The notes under the pieces: generated by a model | The model's database searches: none | Told to the model about the DNA's origin: nothing | Seen by the model: only the letters and a program-made list of their open reading frames with translations | NCBI RefSeq assembly: GCF_030908245.1 | Contig: NZ_JAVFJJ010000008.1 | Span: 62,001 to 126,000, forward strand | Source: Sinomonas sp. ASV322 | GTDB lineage: Bacteria; Actinomycetota; Actinomycetes; Actinomycetales; Micrococcaceae | Reading direction: 5' to 3' | Length of the DNA: 64,000 nucleotides | Position numbers and translations under genes: made by a program | Shown here: positions 16,920 to 25,805 of the stretch, piece after piece | Position numbering within the stretch: position 1 is the first letter of the stretch | How the letters are laid out: each line of letters begins with the position of its first letter

Positions 16920-17840
16920 ATGGCAGAGTGGGTCTACCCCCTCGGTAGCGCCTCCGACGGCGCATGGCAGGTATCGCTCGGCGCACACGACAGCGCGCTC
17001 GCCGTCGACGGCTGGGCGCATACCGGCATCAAGGTCGCAGAGCTGGCCCCGGGCGCAAGCATTTCGCTCGCAGCGGCCGGCGAGGAGCGCATCGTCGTGC
17101 CGCTGACCGGCGCCTTCGAGGCAACGGTCGACGGCGACACCTACCCCCTGCGCGGGCGCGCCTCCGTCTTCGCGGGCCCGAGCGACGTCCTCTACACGGG
17201 CATCGGCAAGGCCGTGGAGATCTCCAGCCCGCAGGGCGGACGCGTCGCCGTCGCCCTCGCCCCCGCCAAGGCCGCATACCCCACTCGGCTGATCCGCGCC
17301 GAGGAGACCCCCCTCGAGCTGCGCGGCGCCGGAAACTGCTCGCGCCAGGTGCACAACTTCGGCACGCCCGCCGCCCTCGAGGCCGACCGCTTCATCGTGT
17401 GCGAGGTCATCACCCCCGCGGGCAACTGGTCCTCCTACCCGCCGCACAAGCACGACGAGGAGAAGGAGGGCGAGACCAACCTCGAGGAGATCTACTACTT
17501 CGAGACGCGCCTCGCCCCCGGCTCCCCCGTCGGCGCAGGCAATGCCGGCGCGGCCGACGTCGCCGGCCAGGATCCCGTGGGCTACGCGCGCGTCTACGCA
17601 TCCGACGAACGGCCCATCGACGTCAGCGCCGAGGTCCGCACGGGCGACGTCGTGCTCGTCCCCCACGGCTGGCACGGCCCCGCCATGGCCGCGCCCGGCT
17701 ACGACCTCTACTACCTCAACGTCATGGCCGGCCCCGGCCGTGTCCGCGAGTGGCTCATCAGCGACGACCCGCACCACGGCTGGATCCGCAGCACGTGGGA
17801 CGCCCAGGCCGTCGACCCGCGCCTCCCGTTTACGTCTTAA
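16920..17840 (+). CDS. iolB: 5-deoxy-glucuronate isomerase
   Basis: A 306-residue bicupin enzyme. The KHDEEKEGETNLEEIYYF segment in the second half carries the family's metal-binding His/Glu cluster, and LVPHGWHGP with a further His is also diagnostic. IolB converts 5-deoxy-D-glucuronate, released by the IolD ring hydrolase, to 5-dehydro-2-deoxy-D-gluconate, the substrate of IolC. The ATG at 16920 follows GGAAAGGA. It is co-oriented with and 49 nt after the GntR gene, detached from the main iol operon on the other strand. Length is normal for the family. Confidence 0.95.
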   Translation: MAEWVYPLGSASDGAWQVSLGAHDSALAVDGWAHTGIKVAELAPGASISLAAAGEERIVVPLTGAFEATVDGDTYPLRGRASVFAGPSDVLYTGIGKAVEISSPQGGRVAVALAPAKAAYPTRLIRAEETPLELRGAGNCSRQVHNFGTPAALEADRFIVCEVITPAGNWSSYPPHKHDEEKEGETNLEEIYYFETRLAPGSPVGAGNAGAADVAGQDPVGYARVYASDERPIDVSAEVRTGDVVLVPHGWHGPAMAAPGYDLYYLNVMAGPGRVREWLISDDPHHGWIRSTWDAQAVDPRLPFTS

Positions 17841-17841
17841 T

Positions 17842-17887
17842 CGTCCAGGGGTCACCTCCCGCGGGTGCCAACCCGTCCAGGGGTCAC
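17842..17887. repeat. Interspersed repeat element, copy 1
   Basis: CGTCCAGGGGTCAC occurs twice in direct orientation (17842-17855 and 17874-17887) around a CCCGCGGG core. It resembles the arms of the elements at 19221 and 40510. The second copy covers the stop codon of the SDR gene. Confidence 0.5.
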
Positions 17888-18513
17888 GTGGCGACGGACA
17901 CCGCCTCGCGGACGGCCGCGCCGTCGACGAGGCTCCTGAGGATGTAGTCGGCGACATCGGCGCGACGCGTGCTGTACCCCCGCGGCAGGTTCCTGCCAAT
18001 CTGCACGCGGTACGCACCGCCCGGGCCGTCGAGAAGCCGGGACGGGCGAACGATCGTCCAGTCCAGTCCGGACGTCCGGACGACATCCTCCATCTGCCGC
18101 AGGTCGACAAAGTTGTGAGCAAGGATCCGCTGGAGAATCGGCTTGGCGACGTACCGCGTGAGGAAGTCGTCGGCGTCGTCGACCACCATGCCGCTCGCGC
18201 TCACGACGGCGAGTCGGCGCACCCCCGCACCGTTCATCGCCTCGACGATGCTCGCGACCCCCGCCGAACAGACCGTGGTCGGCCGCCGGATCTCCCGGTT
18301 GCCGAGCGCGGACACAACCGCATCGGCGCCGGCCAGCGCGGGCTCGATGCTCGCCGGATCCATGACGTTGCCACGAACGACGACGACGCCCGGCACCGGG
18401 GAGAGCCGCGCCGGATCACGGACGACGGCGGTGACGTCATGGCCGGCCGCGGCAGCCTGGCGGACAACTTCAAGGCCTGTACCGCCGGTTGCGCCGAAAA
18501 CGGTGATTCTCAT
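17884..18513 (-). CDS. NAD(P)-binding SDR-like protein (NmrA/YwnB type)
   Basis: A 209-residue atypical short-chain dehydrogenase/reductase. The Rossmann motif GATGGTG is at residues 7-13, followed by TAVVRDPARL, GADAVVSALG and DWTIVRPSRL. It lacks the classical YxxxK active-site pair, as is common in NAD(P)H-binding flavin-reductase or redox-sensing members of this group. The gene is divergent from a TetR regulator, with two related palindromes between them, so it is very probably the target of that repressor. The pair interrupts the inositol island and has no evident role in it. Confidence 0.8.
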   Translation of the reverse strand: MRITVFGATGGTGLEVVRQAAAAGHDVTAVVRDPARLSPVPGVVVVRGNVMDPASIEPALAGADAVVSALGNREIRRPTTVCSAGVASIVEAMNGAGVRRLAVVSASGMVVDDADDFLTRYVAKPILQRILAHNFVDLRQMEDVVRTSGLDWTIVRPSRLLDGPGGAYRVQIGRNLPRGYSTRRADVADYILRSLVDGAAVREAVSVAT

Positions 18514-18531
18514 GGCAATCCCTCCGAGTTG

Positions 18532-18547
18532 GTGAGCACTTACTAAC
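18532..18547. promoter_or_regulatory. TetR operator, second site
   Basis: GTGAGCACTTACTAAC agrees with the perfect palindrome at 18571-18586 at 13 of 16 positions and lies 18 nt upstream of the SDR start. Confidence 0.6.
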
Positions 18548-18570
18548 TAGGTTTTCGGCTACCATGGTGA

Positions 18571-18586
18571 GTGAGTAATTACTCAC
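18571..18586. promoter_or_regulatory. TetR operator, perfect palindrome
   Basis: GTGAGTAATTACTCAC is a perfect 16-bp palindrome between the divergent SDR and TetR genes. It covers what would be the first codons of a longer TetR frame, which argues for the downstream GTG start. Confidence 0.75.
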
Positions 18587-18615
18587 CTGTCAAGACTGCA
18601 GCACTCGGAGGCCCC

Positions 18616-19206
18616 GTGGACACTCGCGGCATGATGCTCGACGCCGCCGCGCACGTCATGCGCACGAAGGGCCTCGCCCGCGCGACGACCAAGGAGATCG
18701 CCCGCGAATCAGGGTTCTCCGAGGCGGCCCTCTACAAGCACTTCCGCGACAAGACGGATCTGTTCCTGGCCGTGCTGCGCGAGCGCACGCCGGGTCATCT
18801 CCCGGAGCTGCTCGCCAACCTCGTCGAGACGCGGGGCCGAGGGGACCTCCGTGCGAATCTCGTGAAGGTCGCGCGGACCGCAATCGAGTTCTACGGCGAG
18901 ACGTTTCCGATGGCAGCCTCGATCTTCTCCGAGCCCGCACTCCTTGCCGCGCATCGGGAGGCGCTGATCGGGCGGGGCGCGGGCCCGCAGCACGTGCGCG
19001 ACGCCCTCGCGCGCTACCTCGCGGACGAGAAGGCAGACGGTGCCCTTGCGGCTGACGCCGATCCCGAGGCCGCGGCTGCCCTCCTGCTCGGCGCGTGCTT
19101 CATGCAGGCCTTCCTCGGGAACTTCACAGACAACGCGGGGCCGAGCCCTGAAACGCTCGTGGACACCCTCCTCGCACGCCAGTCCATTGAGGGACGCAAT
19201 CCTTGA
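18616..19206 (+). CDS. TetR/AcrR-family transcriptional regulator
   Basis: A 196-residue repressor. The N-terminal TetR helix-turn-helix (residues about 5-50) has ATTKEIARESGFSEAALYKHF; the C-terminal all-helical domain is of the usual length and has no recognisable ligand motif. The GTG at 18616 was chosen because GGAGG lies 5 nt upstream and the longer frame from 18571 would begin inside a perfect palindromic operator. It most likely represses itself and the divergent SDR gene. A 25-bp perfect inverted repeat follows 14 nt after its stop. Confidence 0.88.
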   Translation: MDTRGMMLDAAAHVMRTKGLARATTKEIARESGFSEAALYKHFRDKTDLFLAVLRERTPGHLPELLANLVETRGRGDLRANLVKVARTAIEFYGETFPMAASIFSEPALLAAHREALIGRGAGPQHVRDALARYLADEKADGALAADADPEAAAALLLGACFMQAFLGNFTDNAGPSPETLVDTLLARQSIEGRNP

Positions 19207-19220
19207 GGGACGCCCCACCC

Positions 19221-19274
19221 CGTTCAAGAGTCAGGTCCCGTGGGTGACAACCCACGGGACCTGACTCTTGAACG
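19221..19274. repeat. Very long perfect hairpin, repeat copy 2 / terminator
   Basis: Two 25-bp arms (19221-19245 and 19250-19274), beginning CGTTCAAGAGTCAG, are perfectly complementary around a GACA loop. It lies between the convergent TetR gene and the iol operon end. Its arm is related to the elements at 17842 and 40510, so it is both a probable terminator and a member of a dispersed palindromic family. Confidence 0.75.
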
Positions 19275-19373
19275 ATGAGGCACCTCACAAGAGGTGACCC
19301 TCCCCACCGGCTCCCAGCCTTCGCAAGCTCAGGCCGGGTCCCTCGCCGGCGTGGGCCCAGAACCGTGGGACCG

Positions 19374-20261
19374 CTACGCGCGGCCGCCGGCTGCCGCGCT
19401 CCGGACGTACTCCTGCATCGTCCGGAGCTGGTAGCGCGAGACTTCGGGCGCGTTCTCGTCTTCAGCGAAGACGCTCGAGACCATGACGGTGTCGTCGCTG
19501 TCGAGGAAGCCGATCTCGCCCAGGCCGCCGAAGAACTCGTCCCAGTTGACGTCGCCGTCGCCGATCTTGAGGTGCTGGTGCACCCGGACCGAGTTCCCGG
19601 GCGGGTTGGTGATGTAGCGCAGCCCGTGCGAAGCGTGGTGGTTCATAGTGTCCGCGACATGCACCACGCGGAGGCGGTCGCCAGCGGCCCGCATGATCTC
19701 AAGCGGGGCGTCCTTCATGTGGAACGTGTGCGACGCGACGTATACCATGCCCACGTTCGGCGAGTTGAGCCCGCGAATGACGCGCAGCGCCGCGAGGCCT
19801 TCCTCGACGAAGTCGTCGGGGTGCGGGTCGATCGCGACGTGGACGCCCTCTCGCTCGAAGATCGGCAGGAGCTCCTCCATGGACTTGTAGAAGCAGGCCT
19901 CCGACTCCTCGGGCTTCTCCGGGCGGCCAGAGAACTCGGTGTTCATCTGGTTCGCGCCGAGGTCCACGGTGATCTGGATCGCGCGCTTCCAGTACCGCAC
20001 GGCCGCCTCGCGGGCCGCCTCGTCAGGTCCGGACCAGCGCAGCACCGGGAGCACCGAAGCGACCTCGACGCCCGCGTCCGAGCACGCCTTGCGGAACTGC
20101 CGGACGAGATCGTCGTCGGCCTTGGGGTGCGTGAAGAAGGGGATCACGTCCCGGTGCGGGGTGAGCTGGAGGTACCGGTACCCGAGCTCGGCCGCAAGGG
20201 CCGGGAATTCTAGGAGCGAATGCGAGTGGTGGAATGGTGTGGGATCGAGAGCGATCTTCAT
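19374..20261 (-). CDS. iolH: IolH-like TIM-barrel protein of inositol catabolism
   Basis: A 295-residue xylose isomerase-like TIM barrel. Its pattern follows Bacillus IolH: MKIALDPTPFHHSHS, LRWSGPDEAAREAAVRYWKR, NTEFSGRPEKPEE, FYKSMEELLPIFEREGV, HVADTMNHHASHG and NPPGNSVRVHQH. The function of IolH is not firmly established; isomerase or epimerase action on an inosose or a downstream acid is usual speculation. The ATG at 20261 overlaps the iolG stop by 4 nt, so it is the coupled last gene of the iol operon. About 100 nt after its stop lies the long hairpin at 19221-19274. Confidence 0.8.
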   Translation of the reverse strand: MKIALDPTPFHHSHSLLEFPALAAELGYRYLQLTPHRDVIPFFTHPKADDDLVRQFRKACSDAGVEVASVLPVLRWSGPDEAAREAAVRYWKRAIQITVDLGANQMNTEFSGRPEKPEESEACFYKSMEELLPIFEREGVHVAIDPHPDDFVEEGLAALRVIRGLNSPNVGMVYVASHTFHMKDAPLEIMRAAGDRLRVVHVADTMNHHASHGLRYITNPPGNSVRVHQHLKIGDGDVNWDEFFGGLGEIGFLDSDDTVMVSSVFAEDENAPEVSRYQLRTMQEYVRSAAAGGRA

Positions 20262-21283
20262 TGCGCGCCCTCGTTGTACAGCGCGGGCTTCTCGTGCAGA
20301 ACCACCGCGACCTTCTCGCCGCTCTTCTGCGCCTCGACGCCGGCCTCGCAGCAGGCCGCGGTCGCATAGCCGTCCCAGGCCGACGGCCCGCCGAGCTCGC
20401 CGCGGAGGGCGGCGTCGACCCACGCCTGGACCTCGGCGTCGTACGCCGCGCCGAAGCGCTCGATGAAGCTCGGGGGCACGGCGCCGCCCCATCGTCCCGC
20501 ACTCCGGACGTACGCACCGCCGTCGCGCCCGATGTTCACGATGCCCTCCTCGAAGGCGGCCTCGGTGGACACCTCGTAGCCGAACTGGGCATTGACGAAG
20601 ATCTCGACGTCGGCGAGCACTCCGGAGGAGGTCTCGATCAGAACGTGCTGCGGATCGTGCTGGCCGTTCGGCGCCTTCGACGAGGCCTTGCCCAGGCGGA
20701 CCTGCACCGAGGTGATCTCCTCCCCGGTGAGGTAGCGGATCACGTCGAACTCATGCACCACGGAGTCGTTGATGAGCATCTCATTCGTGAAGCCGGCCGG
20801 GGTGCTGGCGTTGCGGTGGCGGCAGTGCAGCATGAGCAGCTCGCCCAGCTCGCCATTGAGGATCAGGCCGCCGAGCTCGGCGTACTCGGCGTCATAGCGG
20901 CGCATGAAGCCCACCTGGATGCGCTTCCGGCCCGCGGCGACCTCCGCCTGGACGATCTTCCACGCCGACTCGGCGTCGGGGGTCAGGGGCTTCTCGCACA
21001 GGATCGGGATATCCAGGGGAAGAGCCTCGAGGAGAGCCGCCTCGTGCAGGAAGCCGGGCGTCGCGATGACGACGGCGTTGATGTCGCCGGAAGCGTAGGC
21101 TTCGGCGGCGCTCGTGTAGGCCTTGGCCCCCGGGATCCCGGCGATCGCGGCGTTGGCGCGGTCCACGTCGATGTCGACGACGGCGGCCACTTCGGCGCCG
21201 TGGATGCGCGTGTGCAGGCGCTTGATGTGGTCCGCGCCCATCATGCCGGCGCCGATGACGGCGACGCGCAGGTTGTCAGTCAT
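20258..21283 (-). CDS. iolG: myo-Inositol 2-dehydrogenase
   Basis: A 341-residue Gfo/Idh/MocA enzyme with GAGMMG at residues 11-16, CEKP at 96-99 and the catalytic His in VVHEFDVIRYL at about 177. It oxidises myo-inositol to 2-keto-myo-inositol (scyllo-inosose) with NAD+, the first catabolic step. Its place directly after iolE and before iolH in the operon makes it the best candidate for the true iolG among four dehydrogenases of this family in the window. The ATG start follows AAAGG; the neighbour upstream is 39 nt away and the downstream gene overlaps by 4 nt. Confidence 0.92.
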   Translation of the reverse strand: MTDNLRVAVIGAGMMGADHIKRLHTRIHGAEVAAVVDIDVDRANAAIAGIPGAKAYTSAAEAYASGDINAVVIATPGFLHEAALLEALPLDIPILCEKPLTPDAESAWKIVQAEVAAGRKRIQVGFMRRYDAEYAELGGLILNGELGELLMLHCRHRNASTPAGFTNEMLINDSVVHEFDVIRYLTGEEITSVQVRLGKASSKAPNGQHDPQHVLIETSSGVLADVEIFVNAQFGYEVSTEAAFEEGIVNIGRDGGAYVRSAGRWGGAVPPSFIERFGAAYDAEVQAWVDAALRGELGGPSAWDGYATAACCEAGVEAQKSGEKVAVVLHEKPALYNEGAQ

Positions 21284-21322
21284 GTTTGAACCTTTCACAA
21301 CAGGTCCGGCATTCACCGGAGG

Positions 21323-22240
21323 TCAGGAGACGCGGGTACGGGAACCGCACGAGAGGAGGTAGTTGCGGGTGCGCTTGGCGATCGGGAGCGGGACGTCGAA
21401 CGCGACGGGGTACATGTCCTGCTCGACGATGCCGAACATTGGACGGTCGAGCTTCTCGATCTCCTCGATGACTTCGCGGAGGTCGGGAAGGCCGCCCGGG
21501 GGTTCGGTCATGACGCCCGCGGTGTTCGCCGCAGCAAATGTGAGGTTCTCGGCGCGGACCTTCGCGAGGATGTCCGGATCGACCTGCTTGAGGTGCAGGT
21601 AGCCGATGCGCTCGGGGTACTTGCGGATGAGGTCGGCGCTGCTCGCTCCGCCGTATTCGGCGTGGCCCGTGTCGAGGCACAGGTTCAGGAGCTCCGGGTC
21701 GGTGTTCTCGAGCAGGCGCACGATGTCGTCCTGCGTGAGGATGTGGGAGTCCGCGTGCGAGTGGAACTGCTGCTTGAGGCCGAACTGCTCGCCAAGGCGG
21801 CGACCCAGCTCGTCGTGGCCCGCGAAGAGCGAATCCCATTGCTCGGGCGCGAGGACCTCGTTCTCCACGGCCTCTCCCGTGACGTCGTCGCGCCACATCG
21901 CGGGGATGACGACGATGTGCTCGCCGCCCATCGCGGCCGTGAGTTCGGCGACGCGGCGGGCCGGCTCCCACGCCTCTTCCCACTGGTCGCGACCACGGTG
22001 GAACGCCGTGAACACCGTGCCGGCCGAGACCTGCAGGTCGCGGGACTTGAGCTCGTCCGCGAGGCGCGACGGGTCGTTGGGCAGGTAGCCATACGGGCCG
22101 AGCTCGATCCACTTGTAACCAGCCTCGGCGACCTCGTCGAGGAAGCGCTCCCACGGTGTCTGCTTCGAGTCATCGGCGAACCACACGCCCCACGAGTCGG
22201 GGGCCGTTCCGATGATGAGCTTGTTCTCGATATCGGTCAT
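21323..22240 (-). CDS. iolE: myo-Inosose-2 dehydratase
   Basis: A 305-residue TIM-barrel enzyme whose N-terminus has IIGTAPDSWGVWFADD, a hallmark of IolE. Later segments include FHSHADSHI, LCLDTGHAEYGG, YLHLKQVD and GIVEQDMYP, which carry the metal ligands. It dehydrates 2-keto-myo-inositol to 3D-(3,5/4)-trihydroxycyclohexane-1,2-dione, the substrate of IolD. It lies 10 nt downstream of iolA and 39 nt upstream of iolG in one operon. Size is as usual for the family. Confidence 0.95.
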   Translation of the reverse strand: MTDIENKLIIGTAPDSWGVWFADDSKQTPWERFLDEVAEAGYKWIELGPYGYLPNDPSRLADELKSRDLQVSAGTVFTAFHRGRDQWEEAWEPARRVAELTAAMGGEHIVVIPAMWRDDVTGEAVENEVLAPEQWDSLFAGHDELGRRLGEQFGLKQQFHSHADSHILTQDDIVRLLENTDPELLNLCLDTGHAEYGGASSADLIRKYPERIGYLHLKQVDPDILAKVRAENLTFAAANTAGVMTEPPGGLPDLREVIEEIEKLDRPMFGIVEQDMYPVAFDVPLPIAKRTRNYLLSCGSRTRVS

Positions 22241-22250
22241 CGGATGCCTT

Positions 22251-23756
22251 TCAGTGGGTCGTGGAGGGGAAGTTGTAGGAGGCGCCGGAGTGCTGTTTGG
22301 GTTCGGGCCAGCGCTGGGTGATGACCTTGCCTCGGGTGTAGAACGAGACCCCTTCCTCGCCGTAGATGTGCTTGTCTCCGAAGAGCGAGCTCTTCCACCC
22401 GCCGAACGAGTGGTAGGCCACCGGGACCGGGATCGGGACGTTGATCCCGATCATGCCCACGTGCACGCCGCGGTGGAACTTGCGGGCGTTGGACCCGGAG
22501 GAGGTGAAGATCGCGGTGCCGTTGCCGTACGGGTTGGAGTTGATGAGCTCGATGGCCTCCTCGACGGTCTCGACCCGGACCACCGACAGCACGGGGCCGA
22601 AGATCTCCTCGGTGTAGGCGGCCATGTCCGTGCCGACGTTGTCGATCACCGTCGGGCCGAACCAGTAGCCGTTCTCCTTGCCGGGGACGGTGAATCCGCG
22701 CCCGTCCACGACCAGGTCCGCCCCGCCGTCGGCCGCCGCGGTGACGATGCCCTTCATGCGTTCCTTGGACGCGGCCGTGATGATCGGGCCCATCTCCGCG
22801 TCGGGGTCGGTGCCCTCGGCAACCTTGACGGCCTCGGCACGCTCGGCGACCTTGCCCACGAGTGCGTCGGCGACGGAGCCGACCGCGACGGCGACAGAGA
22901 TCGCCATGCACCGCTCCCCGGCGGAGCCGAACGCGGCCGCGGCGAGGTGGTCCGCGGCGTTGTCCAGGTCGGCGTCCGGGAGGATGATCGCGTGGTTCTT
23001 CGCCCCGCCCAGGGCCTGTACTCGCTTGCCATTCGCGGTCGCGGTGGCCTGGACGTACTTCGCGATCGGGGTCGAGCCGACGAAGGAGATCGCGTCCACG
23101 TCGGGGTGGGTCAGGAGCCCGTCGACGGTCTCCTTGCCGCCGTGCAGGACCTGGAAGACGCCGTCCGGCAGGCCCGCGGCCTTCCACAGCTTGGCCAGGA
23201 GCATCGAGGCGGAGGGGTCGCGCTCGGAGGGCTTGAGGATGAACGTGTTGCCCGTGGCGATCGCGACCGGCGCCATCCACAGGGGAACCATGACCGGGAA
23301 GTTGAACGGCGTGATGCCGGCGACCACCCCGACGGGCTGGCGGTAAGAGAACACATCGATCCCGGTCGAGGCCTGGTCCGAGTAGGCGCCCTTGAGCAGC
23401 TGCGGGATGCCGCACGCGAACTCGACGACCTCGAGCCCGCGCCCGATTTCGCCCTTCGCGTCCGAGAGAACCTTGCCGTGCTCGGAGGTCACGAGCTGGG
23501 CGAGCTCGTCGATGTGTGCGGCAACGAGCTCGCGGAACTTGAACAGGACTGCCGTGCGCTTGGCGAGGGAGATGTCGCCCCACGTCTCGGCGGCCTTCTT
23601 CGCGTTCGCGACGGCTGTCTCGAGATCGGCTGCGTCCGCGAGGCGCAGCTCGCCGGTCTGCTCGCCCGTGGCCGGGTTGAACACCGGCTGGGTCCGCTCG
23701 CCGACGCCGTTGGTCTCTTCGCCGTTGAGGAAATGCGGGATGGTCTTGATCGTCAT
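22251..23756 (-). CDS. iolA: Methylmalonate/malonate-semialdehyde dehydrogenase (CoA-acylating)
   Basis: A 501-residue aldehyde dehydrogenase of the MmsA branch. TPFNFPVMVPLW, GGAKNHAIILPDADLDN and the nucleophile in FGSAGERCMA (Cys about 287) are typical. The C-terminal SSLFGDKHIYGEEGVSFYTR is specific to MmsA/IolA. It converts malonate semialdehyde from inositol breakdown to acetyl-CoA plus CO2 (and methylmalonate semialdehyde to propionyl-CoA), with NAD+ and CoA. It sits 84 nt after iolD and 10 nt before iolE. ATG 23756 follows AAAGGAGC. Confidence 0.95.
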   Translation of the reverse strand: MTIKTIPHFLNGEETNGVGERTQPVFNPATGEQTGELRLADAADLETAVANAKKAAETWGDISLAKRTAVLFKFRELVAAHIDELAQLVTSEHGKVLSDAKGEIGRGLEVVEFACGIPQLLKGAYSDQASTGIDVFSYRQPVGVVAGITPFNFPVMVPLWMAPVAIATGNTFILKPSERDPSASMLLAKLWKAAGLPDGVFQVLHGGKETVDGLLTHPDVDAISFVGSTPIAKYVQATATANGKRVQALGGAKNHAIILPDADLDNAADHLAAAAFGSAGERCMAISVAVAVGSVADALVGKVAERAEAVKVAEGTDPDAEMGPIITAASKERMKGIVTAAADGGADLVVDGRGFTVPGKENGYWFGPTVIDNVGTDMAAYTEEIFGPVLSVVRVETVEEAIELINSNPYGNGTAIFTSSGSNARKFHRGVHVGMIGINVPIPVPVAYHSFGGWKSSLFGDKHIYGEEGVSFYTRGKVITQRWPEPKQHSGASYNFPSTTH

Positions 23757-23840
23757 GGATTGCTCCTTTGCAGGGGAAATGTGGCAAGCGGGCGGGCATG
23801 TCGGCCAAGGGCGGACGACGACGGGCCCCACCCGAGTGGG

Positions 23841-25805
23841 TCAGCCGAGGAAGGGCTTCTGCTCCGCCTTGTGCGCGGTGTAGGTGCGGTAGGCGTTCTG
23901 GGTGGATTCGAGCTCGGAGGCCCCCGAGACGGGGACGTCCCACCAGGACTCCGAGGACGGGGCGTCGATGAGCGGATCGGACTCGATGTGGATCACGATC
24001 GGCCCCGAACCCTCGGGCGCGGCCTTGGCCTTGGCGATCGCGGCCTGGAGGTCGGCGATCGCTTCCGGCCCGGGCTCGATCCGGTACACCGTGACGCCCA
24101 GGCTCTCGGCGTTGGTCGCAAGGTCGATCGGAAGCTTCTCGCCGTCGTCGAACGTGTGGTGCTCACGGTCGAGCGTGCGGTACTTCGTGCCGAAGCGCTG
24201 GGAGCCGAGGGACTCCGAGAGCGACCCGATCGAGGCGTAGCCGTGGTTCTGGATGAGCACGACGATGAGCTTGATTCCCTCCGCGACCGCGGTGACAAGC
24301 TCGGTGTGCATCATGAGGTACGAGCCGTCGCCGACCATGACGACGACGTCGCGCGGGTCTTCGCCCCGACTCACCGCATCCAGCGCGGCGCGCTTGACCC
24401 CGAGGCCGCCGGGGATCTCGTAGCCCATGCAAGAGAACGCGTACTCGACGTGGTAGCCCCAGGGGTCGCGGACGCGCCACATCTTGTGCAGGTCGCCCGG
24501 GAGCGAGCCGGCGGCGCAGATGACGACGTCGCGCCGGTCCATCGCGCGGTTGACCGCGCCGATGATGGCGTTCTGGGACACGAGCGGGGAGTACCGCTCA
24601 TCGAACGCAGCGTCGACCGTCGCGTCCCAGCGGGCCTTCTCCGACGCGACCACGCTCTCAAGGTCCGCCCCGACGCGGTAGCCCGACAGCGCCGTCGTCA
24701 GCTGCACGATTGCCTTGCGGGCGTCGGCGACGATCGGCAGCGAGGTGCCGTGCTTGTAGGCGTCGATCGCGGCGACGTTGATGTTCACGAAGCGCACGCC
24801 CGGGTTCTGGAACGCCGTGCGGGACGCGGTGGTGAAGTCCTCGTAGCGGGTGCCGATGCCGATGACGAGGTCCGCCTCGCGGGCGAGGGCGTTGGCCGCC
24901 GTCGTGCCCGTGGAGCCGATCGCGCCGAGCGCCTGGGCATGGTCCCACGGGAGCACGCCGACGCCGGCCTGCGTCCAGCCGACCGGGATCCCCGTGGCCT
25001 CGGCGAACTCGCGCAGCGCGTCCTGGGCGAACGCGTACAGCACGCCGCCGCCGGCGACGATGAGCGGGCGCTTCGCGGCCCGGATCGCCTGCGCGGCGCG
25101 GGCAATGTCCTCGGCCTCGGGCTCGGGGCGGCGGATGCGCCACTCGCGCTCGGCGAGGAACTCCACGGGAACGTCGAAGACCTCGGCCTGGACGTCCTGC
25201 GGAAGGGCGATCGTCACGGCTCCGGTCTCGGCCGGGTCCGTGAGCACGCGCAGGCCGTGCAGGAGCGCGGAGAACAGCTGCTCGGGCCGGTTCACCCGGT
25301 CGAAGTACTTGGACAGGGGCCGGAAGGCGTCGTTGACGGTGATGTCGTAGCCGTGCGGCTGCTCGAGCTGCTGCAGCACCGGATCGGCCGCGCGGGTCGC
25401 GAACGTGTCGGAGGGCAGCAGCAGGGCCGGGAGTCGGTTCGCGGTCGCGAGGGCCGCGCCCGTGAGCAGGTTCGACGAGCCGGGTCCGATCGAGGTCGAG
25501 ACCGCGAACGTCTGACGGCGGCGCGTGTGCCGGGCGTAGCCCACGGCCTGGTGCACCTGGGCCTGCTCGTTGCGCCCCTGGTAGTACGGCATGAGCGACG
25601 GGTCGGCGACCTGCCACTGCTTGAGGGCCTGGCCGACGCCGGCGACGTTGCCGTGGCCGAAGATGCCGAACATGCCGGGGATGAGCCGTTCGCGGTACTC
25701 AGTACCGCCGACGCGGTCGACGGTGTACTGGCGGCCGAGGAACTCGACGAGCGCCTGCGCGACCGTCATCCTGCGGGTGGTGCTCCGAGAGCTGCTGATG
25801 GTCAC
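23841..25805 (-). CDS. iolD: 3D-(3,5/4)-trihydroxycyclohexane-1,2-dione hydrolase
   Basis: A 654-residue thiamine-diphosphate enzyme of the acetolactate-synthase fold. The N-terminal pyrimidine-binding domain has FGHGNVAGVGQAL and the C-terminal domain has the GDGSYLMM to QNHGYAS ThDP/Mg motif. IolD hydrolyses the cyclic dione to open-chain 5-deoxy-D-glucuronate, the ring-opening step. The GTG at 25805 is preceded by AAGGAGG and overlaps the upstream aldolase stop by 4 nt (GTGA). An internal ATG twelve codons on is a possible alternative. Length matches known IolD proteins. Confidence 0.95.
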   Translation of the reverse strand: MTISSSRSTTRRMTVAQALVEFLGRQYTVDRVGGTEYRERLIPGMFGIFGHGNVAGVGQALKQWQVADPSLMPYYQGRNEQAQVHQAVGYARHTRRRQTFAVSTSIGPGSSNLLTGAALATANRLPALLLPSDTFATRAADPVLQQLEQPHGYDITVNDAFRPLSKYFDRVNRPEQLFSALLHGLRVLTDPAETGAVTIALPQDVQAEVFDVPVEFLAEREWRIRRPEPEAEDIARAAQAIRAAKRPLIVAGGGVLYAFAQDALREFAEATGIPVGWTQAGVGVLPWDHAQALGAIGSTGTTAANALAREADLVIGIGTRYEDFTTASRTAFQNPGVRFVNINVAAIDAYKHGTSLPIVADARKAIVQLTTALSGYRVGADLESVVASEKARWDATVDAAFDERYSPLVSQNAIIGAVNRAMDRRDVVICAAGSLPGDLHKMWRVRDPWGYHVEYAFSCMGYEIPGGLGVKRAALDAVSRGEDPRDVVVMVGDGSYLMMHTELVTAVAEGIKLIVVLIQNHGYASIGSLSESLGSQRFGTKYRTLDREHHTFDDGEKLPIDLATNAESLGVTVYRIEPGPEAIADLQAAIAKAKAAPEGSGPIVIHIESDPLIDAPSSESWWDVPVSGASELESTQNAYRTYTAHKAEQKPFLG

